Assembly: GCA_017305195.1 (NCBI GenBank) | Contig: JAFKMU010000037.1 | Coordinates: forward strand, 1 to 64,000 | Length of the DNA: 64,000 nucleotides | Direction of reading: 5' to 3' | DNA from: Verrucomicrobiota bacterium | Lineage (GTDB): Bacteria; Verrucomicrobiota; Verrucomicrobiia; Chthoniobacterales; Terrimicrobiaceae | Shown here: piece by piece, positions 8,563-17,391 of the stretch | Position numbering within the stretch: the stretch's first letter is position 1 | Layout: every line of letters begins with the position of its first letter | Translations under genes and position numbers: made by a program | The notes under the pieces: model-generated | The model's database searches: none | Seen by the model: only the letters and a program-made list of their open reading frames with translations | What the model was told of the DNA's origin: nothing

Positions 8563-10869
8563 ATGAGATTTTCCCGACATATTTACGGTTTGGTGGCGGT
8601 TGCCATCCTGTTCGCGCTTGCCCCTGTCTTGAAGGCGCAGGAACAGACCGGTCCCATCATTCGCGAGATCGCCGTGGAGTATGTCGGACCGCCGGCCATC
8701 AGCGAGCAGCGCGTGCGGGACAATCTGGCCACCAAGGTGGGCGAGCCGTACAGCGAGCGTGCGGTGGAGTCCGACATTCGCGCCCTCTATGCGACGGGCG
8801 GCGTGGCTAACGTCCGCATGTTTGCCGAGCCTGCGGCGGACGGCGTGAAGGTGACGGTGCTCCTGCAGGGGCGTCCGGTCATCGAGGAGGTGGTGATCGA
8901 GGGAGCCGAGCAGCTTTCCATGAACCGCGTGCGCCGCGAGGTGTCCACCAAGGTCGGCGACGTGCTGAGCGAGGAAAAACTGGAGGCCGACCGCCAGAAG
9001 ATCCTCAAGATTTACGAGGATCGCTTCTACTCCGACGTGCAGGTGCAGTATCGCGTGCAGGAAATCGCGAACTCCAACCGCGTCCGCGTGATCTTCCAGA
9101 TCACCGAAGGCCCGCGCCTCGTGGTGCGCCGGATCAACTTCATCGGCAACGACAGCGTGCTCCCGCGCGACCTGCTCAAGGTGATGAAGACGAAGACATG
9201 GAACATCCTTTCGTTCTTCAACAAGAGCGGTCGTCTCCTCCCGGCCCAGATGGAAGAGGACAAGGTCGCGATCCGCACGCTGTACCAGAACCGCGGCTTT
9301 GCCGACGTGCAGGTGCTCGACTTTCAGACGGTGCCGCTGGAAAGCGATGGCGTGGAACTGAATATCACGGTCGTCGAGGGCATCCAGTACCGGGTGAACA
9401 ACCTCAAGCTCGAGGGCGTGAACATCGTGCCGAGCGAGGATCTGAAGGCCCGCCTTTCCATGCAGAATGGTTCGCTCTTCACGCCGAAGGGCATGGGCGA
9501 CGATCTCAAGCTCCTGCGTGATTTCTACGGCGCCCGGGGCTATGTCGACATGGTCGCGATGCCCGAGGTGCTCCCGGCTGGCCCGGGCGCGGTGGACGTG
9601 ACCTACCGCATCGATGAGCAGTTCCAGAGCTACGTGAACCTCGTGAACATCCAGGGCAACACCCGTACGAAGGATCGCGTGATCCGCCGGGAAATGGCGG
9701 TGAAGCCGGGCGATGTCTTTGACACGACGCTGGTGGATGTGAGCCGCAAGCGGCTGGAGAATCTGAATTACTTTGAGAAGGTCGAGACGGTGCCGACCGA
9801 GACGATCGTGCCGGGCCGCAAGGATCTGAATGTCATCGTGCAGGAGAAGCGCACGGGTTCGTTCAACTTCGGCGTGGGCTTCAGCACGACGGACAGCCTT
9901 GTCGGTTTCGCCGAGTTGCAGCAGAGCAACTTCGATCTCTTCAACTGGCCGACCTTCGTGGGAGGCGGCCAGCGCTTCCGCATCCGTGCGCAGTACGGTT
10001 TGCAGCGCAAGGACTTTGTCGTTTCGCTCACCGAGCCGTGGTTCATGGGCTACAAGCTCTCCGTTGGCGGCGAGGCGTACTACCGCGAGGCGAACTTCCT
10101 CTCCACGGTGTACAACCAGTCCAACTACGGCTTCGCCATCCAGGCTCGCAAGCAGCTGTGGCGCGCCCTGGCCGGACGCGTCGAGTACCGCCTCGAGGGC
10201 ATCGACATCTTCGACGTCGATGAGGATGACGTCGGCCAGTTCATTCAGGATTCCGCCGGGCTTTACACCCGCAGCGCCATCACGGGCGGCCTGACGTGGG
10301 ATACCCGCGACAGCCTGTTCCTGACCCGGCGCGGCGAGCTGGTCGAGTTCACGACCTTCATCGCAGGCGGCGGTCTCGGCGGCGACGTGCAGGACTACGG
10401 CGTCTCTATCGAGGCTTCCAAATACTTCCTGCTCCCATGGGACATCATCTTCACGGTGAAGGGTGAACTCGCCGTGGTGGATACCTGGGGCGGGTCGGAA
10501 GAAGTGCCGATCTTTGATCGGCTCTACCTGGGCGGCGCGAACAACCTGCGCGGCTTCAACTACCGCGAGGTCGGCCCGGTCGACCAGTATGACAACCCGA
10601 TCGGCGGTCAGTCGCTCGGCTATATGACCCTGGAAATGACCTTCCCGATCATGTCGCGCGTGCGTGGCGCGGTGTTTACGGATGCCGGTTTCGTGAACGC
10701 CGATGCGTATGATTTCAGCTCATCGAATGTGAATGCGGACATCGGTATCGGTCTGCGTCTCGACCTGCCGATCGGCCCGATCCGTGTCGATTACGGCTAC
10801 CCGGTCATTCACGACGGGTGGAACGGCCCTCCGGGCAAGTTCAACTTCAACATCGGCTATCAGTTTTAA
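8563..10869 (+). CDS. bamA: Outer membrane protein assembly factor BamA
   Basis: The product has about 768 residues: a signal peptide (MRFSRHIYGL to LKAQ), five POTRA domains over roughly residues 30-420, and a C-terminal Omp85 beta-barrel. The barrel contains the GGANNLRGF segment (the lid-loop region of the family) and ends in the terminal aromatic signal FNIGYQF. It folds beta-barrel proteins into the outer membrane. I chose the ATG at 8563 because it gives a clean signal peptide; an in-frame ATG at 8533 would add ten residues. The downstream genes skp and lpxD are standard envelope-biogenesis partners. Confidence 0.95.
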   Translation: MRFSRHIYGLVAVAILFALAPVLKAQEQTGPIIREIAVEYVGPPAISEQRVRDNLATKVGEPYSERAVESDIRALYATGGVANVRMFAEPAADGVKVTVLLQGRPVIEEVVIEGAEQLSMNRVRREVSTKVGDVLSEEKLEADRQKILKIYEDRFYSDVQVQYRVQEIANSNRVRVIFQITEGPRLVVRRINFIGNDSVLPRDLLKVMKTKTWNILSFFNKSGRLLPAQMEEDKVAIRTLYQNRGFADVQVLDFQTVPLESDGVELNITVVEGIQYRVNNLKLEGVNIVPSEDLKARLSMQNGSLFTPKGMGDDLKLLRDFYGARGYVDMVAMPEVLPAGPGAVDVTYRIDEQFQSYVNLVNIQGNTRTKDRVIRREMAVKPGDVFDTTLVDVSRKRLENLNYFEKVETVPTETIVPGRKDLNVIVQEKRTGSFNFGVGFSTTDSLVGFAELQQSNFDLFNWPTFVGGGQRFRIRAQYGLQRKDFVVSLTEPWFMGYKLSVGGEAYYREANFLSTVYNQSNYGFAIQARKQLWRALAGRVEYRLEGIDIFDVDEDDVGQFIQDSAGLYTRSAITGGLTWDTRDSLFLTRRGELVEFTTFIAGGGLGGDVQDYGVSIEASKYFLLPWDIIFTVKGELAVVDTWGGSEEVPIFDRLYLGGANNLRGFNYREVGPVDQYDNPIGGQSLGYMTLEMTFPIMSRVRGAVFTDAGFVNADAYDFSSSNVNADIGIGLRLDLPIGPIRVDYGYPVIHDGWNGPPGKFNFNIGYQF

Positions 10870-10930
10870 TTTTGAACATAGCCGCCCCATCGGCGGTCGA
10901 ATTTAGTCTCCAATCAGTTAAAAACATCCT

Positions 10931-11527
10931 ATGCGCAAACTCATCCTCTCCACCGTCCTGGCAACCGCCGCGATGTGCGTGGCCGCAAACTCCGCCAATG
11001 CCCAGATCAAGGTCGGCATCGTGGATATGAACACCGTCTTCACCTCGTACTACAAGACGAAGGACGCCGAGACGAAGATCAACGGCCAGCGCGCCGATGC
11101 CAAGAAGGAGCTCGACCAGCGCCTCGAGGGGCTGAAGAAGCTCATGGAGGACATCAACAAGCTCAACAAGGACATCGAGAAGCCCGAGCTGAGCAAGGAT
11201 GGCAAGGAAAAGGCCACGAAGGACCGCGATGAGAAGATCACCGAGGCCCGCGATCTTGACCGCCAGATCGGCGAGTTTCGCCAGGCCAAGGAGAAGCAGT
11301 TGCAGGATCAGTTCCTCCGCATGCGCAAGGACATCATCGACGACATCATGGCCGTCGTGAATGACAAGGTGAAGGCTGGCGGCTACGACATCGTCTTCGA
11401 CAAGAGCGGCGCCAGCATGGGCCAGATCCCGATCGTGCTCTACTCCCGCTCGGATCTCGACTTCAGCAACGACATCATCACGACGCTGAACAAGACCGCC
11501 CCGAAACCCGGCTCGGCTGCTAACTAA
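10931..11527 (+). CDS. skp: OmpH/Skp-family periplasmic chaperone
   Basis: A 198-residue protein with a signal peptide cleaved after SANAQ, then IKVGIVDMNTVF, the usual Skp/OmpH opening. A long Lys/Glu-rich coiled-coil region follows (about residues 50-130), and the C-terminal strand region includes YDIVFDKSG. It carries unfolded outer-membrane proteins through the periplasm to BamA, encoded 61 bp upstream. The lpxD start lies 3 bp after its stop. Confidence 0.92.
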   Translation: MRKLILSTVLATAAMCVAANSANAQIKVGIVDMNTVFTSYYKTKDAETKINGQRADAKKELDQRLEGLKKLMEDINKLNKDIEKPELSKDGKEKATKDRDEKITEARDLDRQIGEFRQAKEKQLQDQFLRMRKDIIDDIMAVVNDKVKAGGYDIVFDKSGASMGQIPIVLYSRSDLDFSNDIITTLNKTAPKPGSAAN

Positions 11528-11530
11528 AGC

Positions 11531-12550
11531 ATGCCCTCGCTCACGCTCCGCGAAATCGCCGAGCGCCTGGGGGGATGGGTGGCACCCGAGAATCAGGAGA
11601 CGCTGATCACCAGTGCAGCGTCTCTGACGGATGCCGACGAGGGAGATCTTTCCTTCTACGGCAACCCAAAGTACCTCAAGGCATTACGTAAATCCCGCGC
11701 CACGGCCGTGCTCGTTCCGCACGGCTTCGGCGAGGAGATCCCGGCCATTCGCGTCTGGGTAGACAATCCGATGGAGGCGTTTACCCGCCTCCTTCTGGAG
11801 TTTGCTCCGAAGCCGATTGCCTTTCCGCCCGGCGTTGACCCCGGAGCGCGTGTCGCCGCCGATGCGCAGATCGGCGAAGGGGTCCGCATCGAGGCCGGAG
11901 TGGTGATCGAACCCGGAGTGCGCATAGGCTCCGGAACGGTCATCCAGGCGAATACCTATATCGGGCACCAGACGACCATCGGAGCCCAGTGCTTCATCCA
12001 GTCGAATGTGACGATCCGTGATCGCTGCCAGATCGGCGACCGGGTGATTCTTCAGCCCGGCGTGGTGATCGGATCGGATGGCTTCGGCTACGAATTCCGC
12101 GACGGACGTCAGATCAAGATCCCGCAGACGGGCATCGTCCAGATCGACAGCGATGTGGAGATCGGCGCGAACAGCACGGTCGACCGGGCGCGGTTTGGCC
12201 GTACCTGGATCCAGGAAGGCGTCAAAATCGACAACCTCGTCCAGATCGCTCACAACGTGATCATCGGCAAACACAGCATCATCTGCGCTCATGTCGGCAT
12301 CTCCGGCAGCGTGCGGGTGGGCAGCCATGTCACGCTCGCTGGCAAGGTGGGAGTGAACGGCCACATCGAGATCGGCGACGGCGCGATTGTCACTGCCATG
12401 GCCGGCATCACGAAGAGTGTGCCGCCCAAGGAAATCCTCGTCGGTTTGCCGGCCAAGCCCATGCGGGAGTACAAGGAGAACTACGTCCTCCTGCACAACA
12501 TCCGGAAGCTGTACGACCGGGTGAAGGCTCTCGAGGCCAAACAGGAATAG
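11531..12550 (+). CDS. lpxD: UDP-3-O-acylglucosamine N-acyltransferase
   Basis: A 339-residue left-handed beta-helix acyltransferase that adds the second acyl chain in lipid A synthesis. An N-terminal uridine-binding domain (about residues 1-100) contains LSFYGNPKYL. A long run of hexapeptide repeats follows, then a C-terminal helix. The IAHNVIIGKH segment holds the conserved catalytic-site His. Its presence indicates that lipopolysaccharide is made. It ends the bamA-skp-lpxD run, followed by a strong hairpin. Confidence 0.96.
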   Translation: MPSLTLREIAERLGGWVAPENQETLITSAASLTDADEGDLSFYGNPKYLKALRKSRATAVLVPHGFGEEIPAIRVWVDNPMEAFTRLLLEFAPKPIAFPPGVDPGARVAADAQIGEGVRIEAGVVIEPGVRIGSGTVIQANTYIGHQTTIGAQCFIQSNVTIRDRCQIGDRVILQPGVVIGSDGFGYEFRDGRQIKIPQTGIVQIDSDVEIGANSTVDRARFGRTWIQEGVKIDNLVQIAHNVIIGKHSIICAHVGISGSVRVGSHVTLAGKVGVNGHIEIGDGAIVTAMAGITKSVPPKEILVGLPAKPMREYKENYVLLHNIRKLYDRVKALEAKQE

Positions 12551-12557
12551 TCTTTTC

Positions 12558-12596
12558 CATCAGGCGGCGCGGCATCCCGTGGCCGCCTGATGGGTT
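12558..12596 (+). terminator. Strong terminator hairpin after lpxD
   Basis: A perfect 11-bp stem (left arm 12558-12568, right arm 12582-12592) encloses a 13-nt loop and is followed by GGTTTT. It sits between the convergent ends of lpxD and the cupin gene. The short T-run is on the plus strand, so it mainly serves lpxD. Confidence 0.75.
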
Positions 12597-12603
12597 TTCC
12601 CCC

Positions 12604-12912
12604 TCAGCGGGAGAAGTGCAAAGCCAGCCACACGGCGTCGGTCGAGACGCTTTCCACCCGGTGGCGGCGATGGGCCGGGATCAACACGGCATCCCCGGGT
12701 GAGAGCGACTGCCGGGAGCCGTCGTCATAGGCCAGCATGGCTTCGCCGCGCAGCAGAGCCACCCATTCCTCCTGCTCCTGGTCGTACCAGAAGCCCGGCG
12801 GACTGCATTCGCCATGGGAGACGATATGCTCAAGCCGGAAGGCCCCGCCCTCCAGCAGGGGGCGAAATTCCTCCTTCGCGCCAGGGTTGTCGGGCAGGAG
12901 ATTGTCGTTCAT
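12604..12912 (-). CDS. Cupin-domain protein
   Basis: A 102-residue single-domain cupin beginning MNDNLLPDN. The visible signature includes EEWVALLRGEA and LSPGDAVLIPAHRRHRVES, with the His/Glu pattern of small metal-binding cupins. The role is unknown; such proteins are often sugar-acid isomerases or quercetinase-like enzymes. The ATG overlaps the esterase stop (ATGA), so the two are translationally coupled. A longer start nine codons upstream would run into the esterase. Confidence 0.8.
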   Translation of the reverse strand: MNDNLLPDNPGAKEEFRPLLEGGAFRLEHIVSHGECSPPGFWYDQEQEEWVALLRGEAMLAYDDGSRQSLSPGDAVLIPAHRRHRVESVSTDAVWLALHFSR

Positions 12913-13889
12913 GCCGCGCCCGATCCCTCGGAGAACCATTGGCCGAGGAGGGTATGGAGTTCCTGGCCTTCCGTGATCTCATAGCGGCAGGCGAAATGGG
13001 CGGCTGAGCGCACGTAGAGTTCCTTTGGGCCGGGAATAGCATTGTAGATGGAAAACTGGCCTTGCGGAGGCACGGCGGGATCAAACAACGCCGGGCTGAC
13101 AAGGGTCGGGATGCGGATGTGGCCGGCCGCCGTGGCGGCATCGAAATAGGCGAGCACGTTCATGACCTCCGGGCGGCGCAGCCAATACTCGCGCACCGCC
13201 GCGCCGCTGCCCACGCAGGGGACGGTGACGCGGAGCGGGTGATTGCCGAAGCTGGGGATATCGAGGTACGCCCGATGAAAGCGCGGCTCCCAGGGGACCG
13301 CGAGCGCACCCATGCCGCCGCCGAAGCTGCCGCCCATGTAGCGGAGATCCTTTGCCGTGGACGGAAACATTTCGATGAGAGCCGAGGCCGCCTGCCAGAC
13401 ATCGGCCGCACACCCGCGATGGACGTAGGTTTCGCGGGAGTCGATGCCGTGGACCACATGCCCGGCGGCTTCGTCGGGGATATCGGCATGGGCGGAACGG
13501 TTGAAGCCGCGCGCGCAGGGAAAGATGGCGGGACCAGCCGGGCATGGGAGATCAAAGTCCGGCTCCCCCCGGCCGCCGTAGCCGTGATAGACGACCCAGC
13601 CGCCGGGTTGATCCTCGGCTTTTGGCACGGTGACCCAGGCCCCGATGCGGACTCCGCCGAGGGAATCGTACTCGACCTCGTAGAGCGAGTACTCCGGGCG
13701 CGGGCTGATCACCTCGCGGGAAGCCAGCCGCAGCGGGGTGGCGAGGGTTTCGGCATAGGTATCCTGCCAGAACTGGCGAAAGTCGGCGGGCTCCTCGGGG
13801 AGCGGAATGCTCAGGAGAGCGTCGAGGTGGTAACCGTAGGTCGGGTCGAACGGGAACGGGTGTTCCAACTTCGGGGCGACTTTTTTCAT
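12909..13889 (-). CDS. Acetylxylan esterase / cephalosporin-C deacetylase family (CE7)
   Basis: A 326-residue alpha/beta hydrolase. Motifs are VVYHGYGGRG (oxyanion region), the nucleophile Ser in GGSFGGGMG, the Asp within SPALFDPAVPP, and the His in AAHFAC. These match CE7 esterases, which remove acetyl groups from xylo-oligosaccharides. There is no signal peptide, so it would act on imported oligosaccharides. I start at MKKVAPKLEHPFPFD, since the 55 codons upstream look non-coding and would overlap the terminator region. It is coupled to the downstream cupin. Confidence 0.85.
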   Translation of the reverse strand: MKKVAPKLEHPFPFDPTYGYHLDALLSIPLPEEPADFRQFWQDTYAETLATPLRLASREVISPRPEYSLYEVEYDSLGGVRIGAWVTVPKAEDQPGGWVVYHGYGGRGEPDFDLPCPAGPAIFPCARGFNRSAHADIPDEAAGHVVHGIDSRETYVHRGCAADVWQAASALIEMFPSTAKDLRYMGGSFGGGMGALAVPWEPRFHRAYLDIPSFGNHPLRVTVPCVGSGAAVREYWLRRPEVMNVLAYFDAATAAGHIRIPTLVSPALFDPAVPPQGQFSIYNAIPGPKELYVRSAAHFACRYEITEGQELHTLLGQWFSEGSGAA

Positions 13890-13939
13890 GAGAGTATCAG
13901 TTAACGACCGATGGCGGGGCGGAGGCAATGCCGGGGCCG

Positions 13940-13977
13940 AAAAAAGCGCCGCAGGAGATTTACTCCGTGCGGCGCTT
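13940..13977 (-). terminator. Intrinsic terminator of the Gfo/Idh gene
   Basis: A 9-bp stem AAGCGCCGC/GCGGCGCTT, extended by an inner GGAG/CTCC pairing, is followed on the minus strand by six T residues. It lies 20 bp beyond the oxidoreductase stop. This is a textbook rho-independent terminator. Confidence 0.85.
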
Positions 13978-13996
13978 CTGCATGAGGCTTGGGATC

Positions 13997-15118
13997 TTAA
14001 GTGTCGAGCAGCGAGGTGGTCATCCCCAGTGGGAATGGGGCTGGCTGCGCGCACTGATTGATGAGATCGACGAAGCGCCGTTCGGTGAACGAGGTTTCGA
14101 AGGCGCTGATGACCTCGAGCGAGTGGAGCGCGAGGCGCGCATCGCAGCGGTGGGGGCGGCCAGACTGGATGGCGTGAGCCATGTCCGCGACGCCGATGCT
14201 GCGGGAGTTCTCCTTGTAGTCAAAGGTGAGGGGCATCTTTACCCAGCCCTCGAAGTTCTTGCGCATCAGCTCGACCTCGCCGCCAAAGGTATTCGGGTCG
14301 GGCGCGACCACGCTGCCCTCGGTGCCGTAGATCTCGATCGGCTTGTGTTTGCCGCCGACGACATCGAAGCTTACGACGAGCGAAACCACCGCGCCGCTCT
14401 CGAAGAGCAGCGTGCCGGCGTAGTGCGTCGGCACCTCGGCGGGCAGGAATTTGCCGAACTGCTCCTTGCAGGTGGCGAGGCGTTCCTCACGAGCCTTGCC
14501 ATTGATGGCGCAGACGGATTTTACCGGGCCGAGGAGATGGATGAGCGCTGTGACGTAGTACGGACCCATGTCCATGAGCGGACCGGCTCCGCGCTGGTAG
14601 AGGAAGCCGGGATTCGGGTGCCAGCTCTCCGGACCGGAGGAGAGCATGAAGGCCGTGCCGGCGAGCGGACGACCGATGAGGCCGTCGTCGATGAGCTTGC
14701 GGACTGTCTGGTAGCCGGCCCCCAGGAAGGTGTCGGGAGCGCAGCCAACGCGGAGATTGCGCTTGTCGGCCTCGGCAATGATCTCGCGGGCTTCCTCCAG
14801 GGTGACGCCGAGCGGCTTCTCGCTGTAGGCGTGCTTTCCAGCGCGCAGGATATCGAGGGTGACCTGGGCGTGGGCCTGCGGGATGGTGAGGTTGATGACG
14901 ATGTCGATCTCCGGATCGGCCAGCAGCTCGGGAATCGTCAGCGCCTTGATCCCAAACTCGTCGGCGCGGGCCTGAGCGGTGTCGGGGTTGAGATCGGCGC
15001 AGGCCTTGAGCTGCAGGATGCGGAAGAGCTGGCATCCCTTGGCGTAGGCGCTGAAGATATTCCCGCAGCCGATGATGCCGACGCGAACGGGACGGACGTT
15101 ATCGAGAAGAGACTTCAT
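13997..15118 (-). CDS. Gfo/Idh/MocA-family oxidoreductase
   Basis: A 373-residue NAD(P)-dependent sugar oxidoreductase. The start MKSLLDNVRP is followed by the Rossmann fingerprint VGIIGCGN; the nucleotide-domain motif EKPLGV holds the conserved Lys. The C-terminal domain carries GAGPLMDMGPYY, with the family Asp/Tyr positions. The substrate is not deducible. It lies 14 bp downstream of the sugar isomerase on the same strand, a pairing typical of inositol- or hexose-modifying operons. The upstream region lacks a purine-rich ribosome-binding site. Confidence 0.88.
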   Translation of the reverse strand: MKSLLDNVRPVRVGIIGCGNIFSAYAKGCQLFRILQLKACADLNPDTAQARADEFGIKALTIPELLADPEIDIVINLTIPQAHAQVTLDILRAGKHAYSEKPLGVTLEEAREIIAEADKRNLRVGCAPDTFLGAGYQTVRKLIDDGLIGRPLAGTAFMLSSGPESWHPNPGFLYQRGAGPLMDMGPYYVTALIHLLGPVKSVCAINGKAREERLATCKEQFGKFLPAEVPTHYAGTLLFESGAVVSLVVSFDVVGGKHKPIEIYGTEGSVVAPDPNTFGGEVELMRKNFEGWVKMPLTFDYKENSRSIGVADMAHAIQSGRPHRCDARLALHSLEVISAFETSFTERRFVDLINQCAQPAPFPLGMTTSLLDT

Positions 15119-15132
15119 GATGAAAGAGGGGA

Positions 15133-15954
15133 TTAGCGGTTGCCGACGGCGAGGCCGTTGCTGGTGAGGTAGCGGTAGCTCGACTCGACGCACTCGAACA
15201 TATCGGTCTTGCTGTTGTCCTGTTCGACGACGAGCCATTGGGTGACGGCGGGATTCATCGCGGCGATGATGCCCTTGATGTCGTTCTTGCCCGATCCGAC
15301 GGCAAGGAGCGCAGCGTCGTCGGCGTTGAGCACCTCGAGCTGCGAGGTTTCCTCGTTGTAGCGGGACTCGGGGCGAACGAATGGGCCGTCCTTGATGTGG
15401 AGGAGCGGGGAGCGATCGCCGAAGCGGCGCACCATCTCGGCGGCGTCGTTTTCCCCGAAGTTTGCGGCCCAGTAGGTATCGAGCTCGAAGTGAACCTCGG
15501 GGCAAAGCTCGGCGAAGATGTCGTACTTGATGCGGCCGTCGATCTTTTCGAACTCCCAGTTGTGGTTGTGCAGGGTGAGGGTGAGTCCACCAGCTTTGAG
15601 CTTGGAGTTGATTTCGGCGACCTCGTCAGCCGTGCGCCGGATATCCTCGATCGTGGCGAATTCCTTCGTGCCGTATCCTCCGGCGACCATCGTGACGCCG
15701 AGAATGCCGCAGGTGTCGATCACCTCCTGGGTATTGTCGATGCGCGCCCACGGGCTGTGGGTGGAGGAAACAACCATGCCGAGGTCCTCGACATAGGTGC
15801 GAAAGTCTTTCGGGGTGAAGTTAAAGAACCCGGCGGGTTCCACACCCTTGTAGCCGATCCCGGCAAGGCGGCGCAGGACGGCTGGGAAGTCTTTCGCGGC
15901 TTCTTCCCGGAGGGTGTAGAGCTGGATGGAAATGGGTTTGAGGGTATTCGACAT
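15133..15954 (-). CDS. Sugar phosphate isomerase/epimerase (xylose isomerase-like TIM barrel)
   Basis: A 273-residue single-domain AP-endonuclease-2-type TIM barrel. Visible segments are the SIQLYTLRE opening, GVEPAGF, LTLHNHNWEF and HFELDTYWA, with His/Glu/Asp metal ligands on the strand ends. It is the likely partner of the Gfo/Idh enzyme in isomerising or epimerising a sugar or polyol. It is divergent from an AraC regulator, with a 15-bp repeat shared by the two promoter regions. No Shine-Dalgarno sequence is seen; the stretch before the ATG is pyrimidine-rich. Confidence 0.87.
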   Translation of the reverse strand: MSNTLKPISIQLYTLREEAAKDFPAVLRRLAGIGYKGVEPAGFFNFTPKDFRTYVEDLGMVVSSTHSPWARIDNTQEVIDTCGILGVTMVAGGYGTKEFATIEDIRRTADEVAEINSKLKAGGLTLTLHNHNWEFEKIDGRIKYDIFAELCPEVHFELDTYWAANFGENDAAEMVRRFGDRSPLLHIKDGPFVRPESRYNEETSQLEVLNADDAALLAVGSGKNDIKGIIAAMNPAVTQWLVVEQDNSKTDMFECVESSYRYLTSNGLAVGNR

Positions 15955-15963
15955 AAGGAGGAG

Positions 15964-16052
15964 AAATTAACGATTTCTATGGATGTGAGATGTCCTATTA
16001 AGGATTGGCGGAGTATCGCATAGGGATGAAAAGAGTGAAATTGACGATTTCT
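15964..16052. promoter_or_regulatory. Pair of direct repeats between divergent genes (candidate AraC operator)
   Basis: The sequences at 15964-15978 (AAATTAACGATTTCT) and 16038-16052 (AAATTGACGATTTCT) match at 14 of 15 bases in the same orientation, starting 74 bp apart, close to seven helical turns. One copy lies 10 bp before the isomerase start, the other 33 bp before the AraC start. AraC-type proteins bind direct repeats and often loop between distant sites, so autoregulation plus control of the divergent operon is a reasonable inference. Confidence 0.6.
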
Positions 16053-16084
16053 CTGATTCTTTTACAAAATCCCCATTGCTCGAA

Positions 16085-16882
16085 ATGAAGATCTCCCCCC
16101 AACGTCCGACGGCGGTCGAGGTGTCGTATTTTGAAGCTCCGGCTGTGGACGAGGTGCGACCCTACCGGATCGAAACGGGCTATCACCTGGTGGAGCTCGT
16201 GGTTGGCGGGGTGGTGAGGTTCGAGGTTGGAAACCGGGAACTGCGCCTCGGAGCCGGGGCGATGTTCTGGCACATCGAGGGGGAGGATACGATTTATCAG
16301 ACAGTCCCGGAGGCGCCCTACAAGTGCTATGTCTTTGACCTCGCCATCCCGAAGGGCACACCGCGTCCCGTGTCCCGCTTGTCTGTATTGCCTGATATCC
16401 GGAAGGCGGCGGAAATCGGGAGGGAGTTTCTGGTGGCGTTTCATAGCGAGTCGGTGGATCGGGGGATTCTGTGCGAGAGCGCGTGGTCGAGGCTTGTCTG
16501 GGAGGCACATCTCGCGGATATCGGCAATACAGGCCCGGGGATTCCGCCGAGCATGCGCGGGGCGCTGTCTTTCATCGAGTCGGGCTACATGCGCGCGGAT
16601 CTGTCGGTGCGGACGATCGCGAGCGCAGCGGGCTTGAGCGAGGCGCATCTGCATGCGCTTTTCCGCGGGCATTTCGGCCAGACGCCGCATCAGTTTGTCC
16701 TGGCCCGGCGCATTCAGGAGGCCAGATATCGTCTGACCGGTACGCGACAAACGATCAAGGCGATCGCGGCGGAATGCGGATTCGCCAACATTGAGACGTT
16801 TTACCGGGTCTTCCATCGGCAGCTCGGGACGACTCCGCAGAAGTATCGTGTGGCGTACGAGAGATTCTCGATGGAACGCTGA
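16085..16882 (+). CDS. AraC-family transcriptional regulator
   Basis: About 265 residues starting MKISPQRP; a TTG three codons upstream is an alternative. The N-terminal part (about 1-140) is a cupin-like sugar-sensing domain, and the last 100 residues hold two helix-turn-helix motifs. These include IASAAGLSEAHLHALF and the family signature ending IETFYRVFHRQLGTTPQKYR. It is divergent from the isomerase/oxidoreductase pair and most likely controls it in response to their sugar substrate. Confidence 0.88.
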   Translation: MKISPQRPTAVEVSYFEAPAVDEVRPYRIETGYHLVELVVGGVVRFEVGNRELRLGAGAMFWHIEGEDTIYQTVPEAPYKCYVFDLAIPKGTPRPVSRLSVLPDIRKAAEIGREFLVAFHSESVDRGILCESAWSRLVWEAHLADIGNTGPGIPPSMRGALSFIESGYMRADLSVRTIASAAGLSEAHLHALFRGHFGQTPHQFVLARRIQEARYRLTGTRQTIKAIAAECGFANIETFYRVFHRQLGTTPQKYRVAYERFSMER

Positions 16883-16902
16883 TCAAGTGTGCTCGTTTCC
16901 GT

Positions 16903-16931
16903 TTGACAAATCGTGCGCTTGCAGGGATAGG
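16903..16931 (+). promoter_or_regulatory. Possible sigma-70-type promoter upstream of the metal-efflux cluster
   Basis: TTGACA at 16903-16908 is followed after 17 bp by GATAGG (16926-16931). The -35 is consensus and the -10 is weak. Transcription from here would start within a few bases of the first ATG (16943), so that message would be nearly leaderless, which weakens the call. Confidence 0.3.
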
Positions 16932-16942
16932 GAGAACCGTCG

Positions 16943-17266
16943 ATGAGCGTTTGCCGCAAATTTGCCTCAGTTTTCTGGGCTGCCTTCCTCCTTCTCGTGG
17001 TGGCGGGGCAGATGGCTCATACTGCGACGGAGGTTGTCTGCGGCGATGATCATGCGGCGGAGGTACAGTGTGCCGATGCTGGTGACCACGGGAGCTGCCC
17101 GGCGGAGCACTCCGGCTGCCATGCTCACGGACACCTTTCGCTGGCCTTGTCCGACTCGGACTCGGCTCTTTACGTTGCATTGACTGCAGATCCTCTGCCG
17201 ATCTCGGATGAGGCTGTCCTCGACGCTCCGGTGCGCGAGATCGACCATCCGCCGCAATTGTCCTGA
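16943..17266 (+). CDS. Hypothetical exported His/Cys-containing protein
   Basis: A 107-residue protein with an N-terminal hydrophobic segment (about residues 8-28) that reads as a signal peptide or anchor. The middle is dense in His, Cys and acidic residues (CGDDH, HGSCPAEH, CHAHGH). This composition, together with its place ahead of the RND efflux genes, suggests periplasmic metal binding, but I do not recognise a family. GGGAG stands 9 bp before the ATG. Confidence 0.6.
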   Translation: MSVCRKFASVFWAAFLLLVVAGQMAHTATEVVCGDDHAAEVQCADAGDHGSCPAEHSGCHAHGHLSLALSDSDSALYVALTADPLPISDEAVLDAPVREIDHPPQLS

Positions 17267-17273
17267 TCCCTCG

Positions 17274-17290
17274 CGGGCGCAGTGCGCCCG
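17274..17290. other. Short GC hairpin between the first two genes of the efflux cluster
   Basis: A perfect 7-bp inverted repeat CGGGCGC/GCGCCCG with a 3-nt loop lies 8 bp after the first small gene. No T-run follows, so it is more likely an attenuating or RNA-stabilising hairpin than a terminator. Confidence 0.4.
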
Positions 17291-17391
17291 TGAGCATTTG
17301 AATCCCGAGGCGTTGCCTCGCGTCCGCGTCTCTCGGCGTGGAATCCATTCAACCGCTCTGTGCGCTGTTGCGCGCAGCCATCAGGACACTC

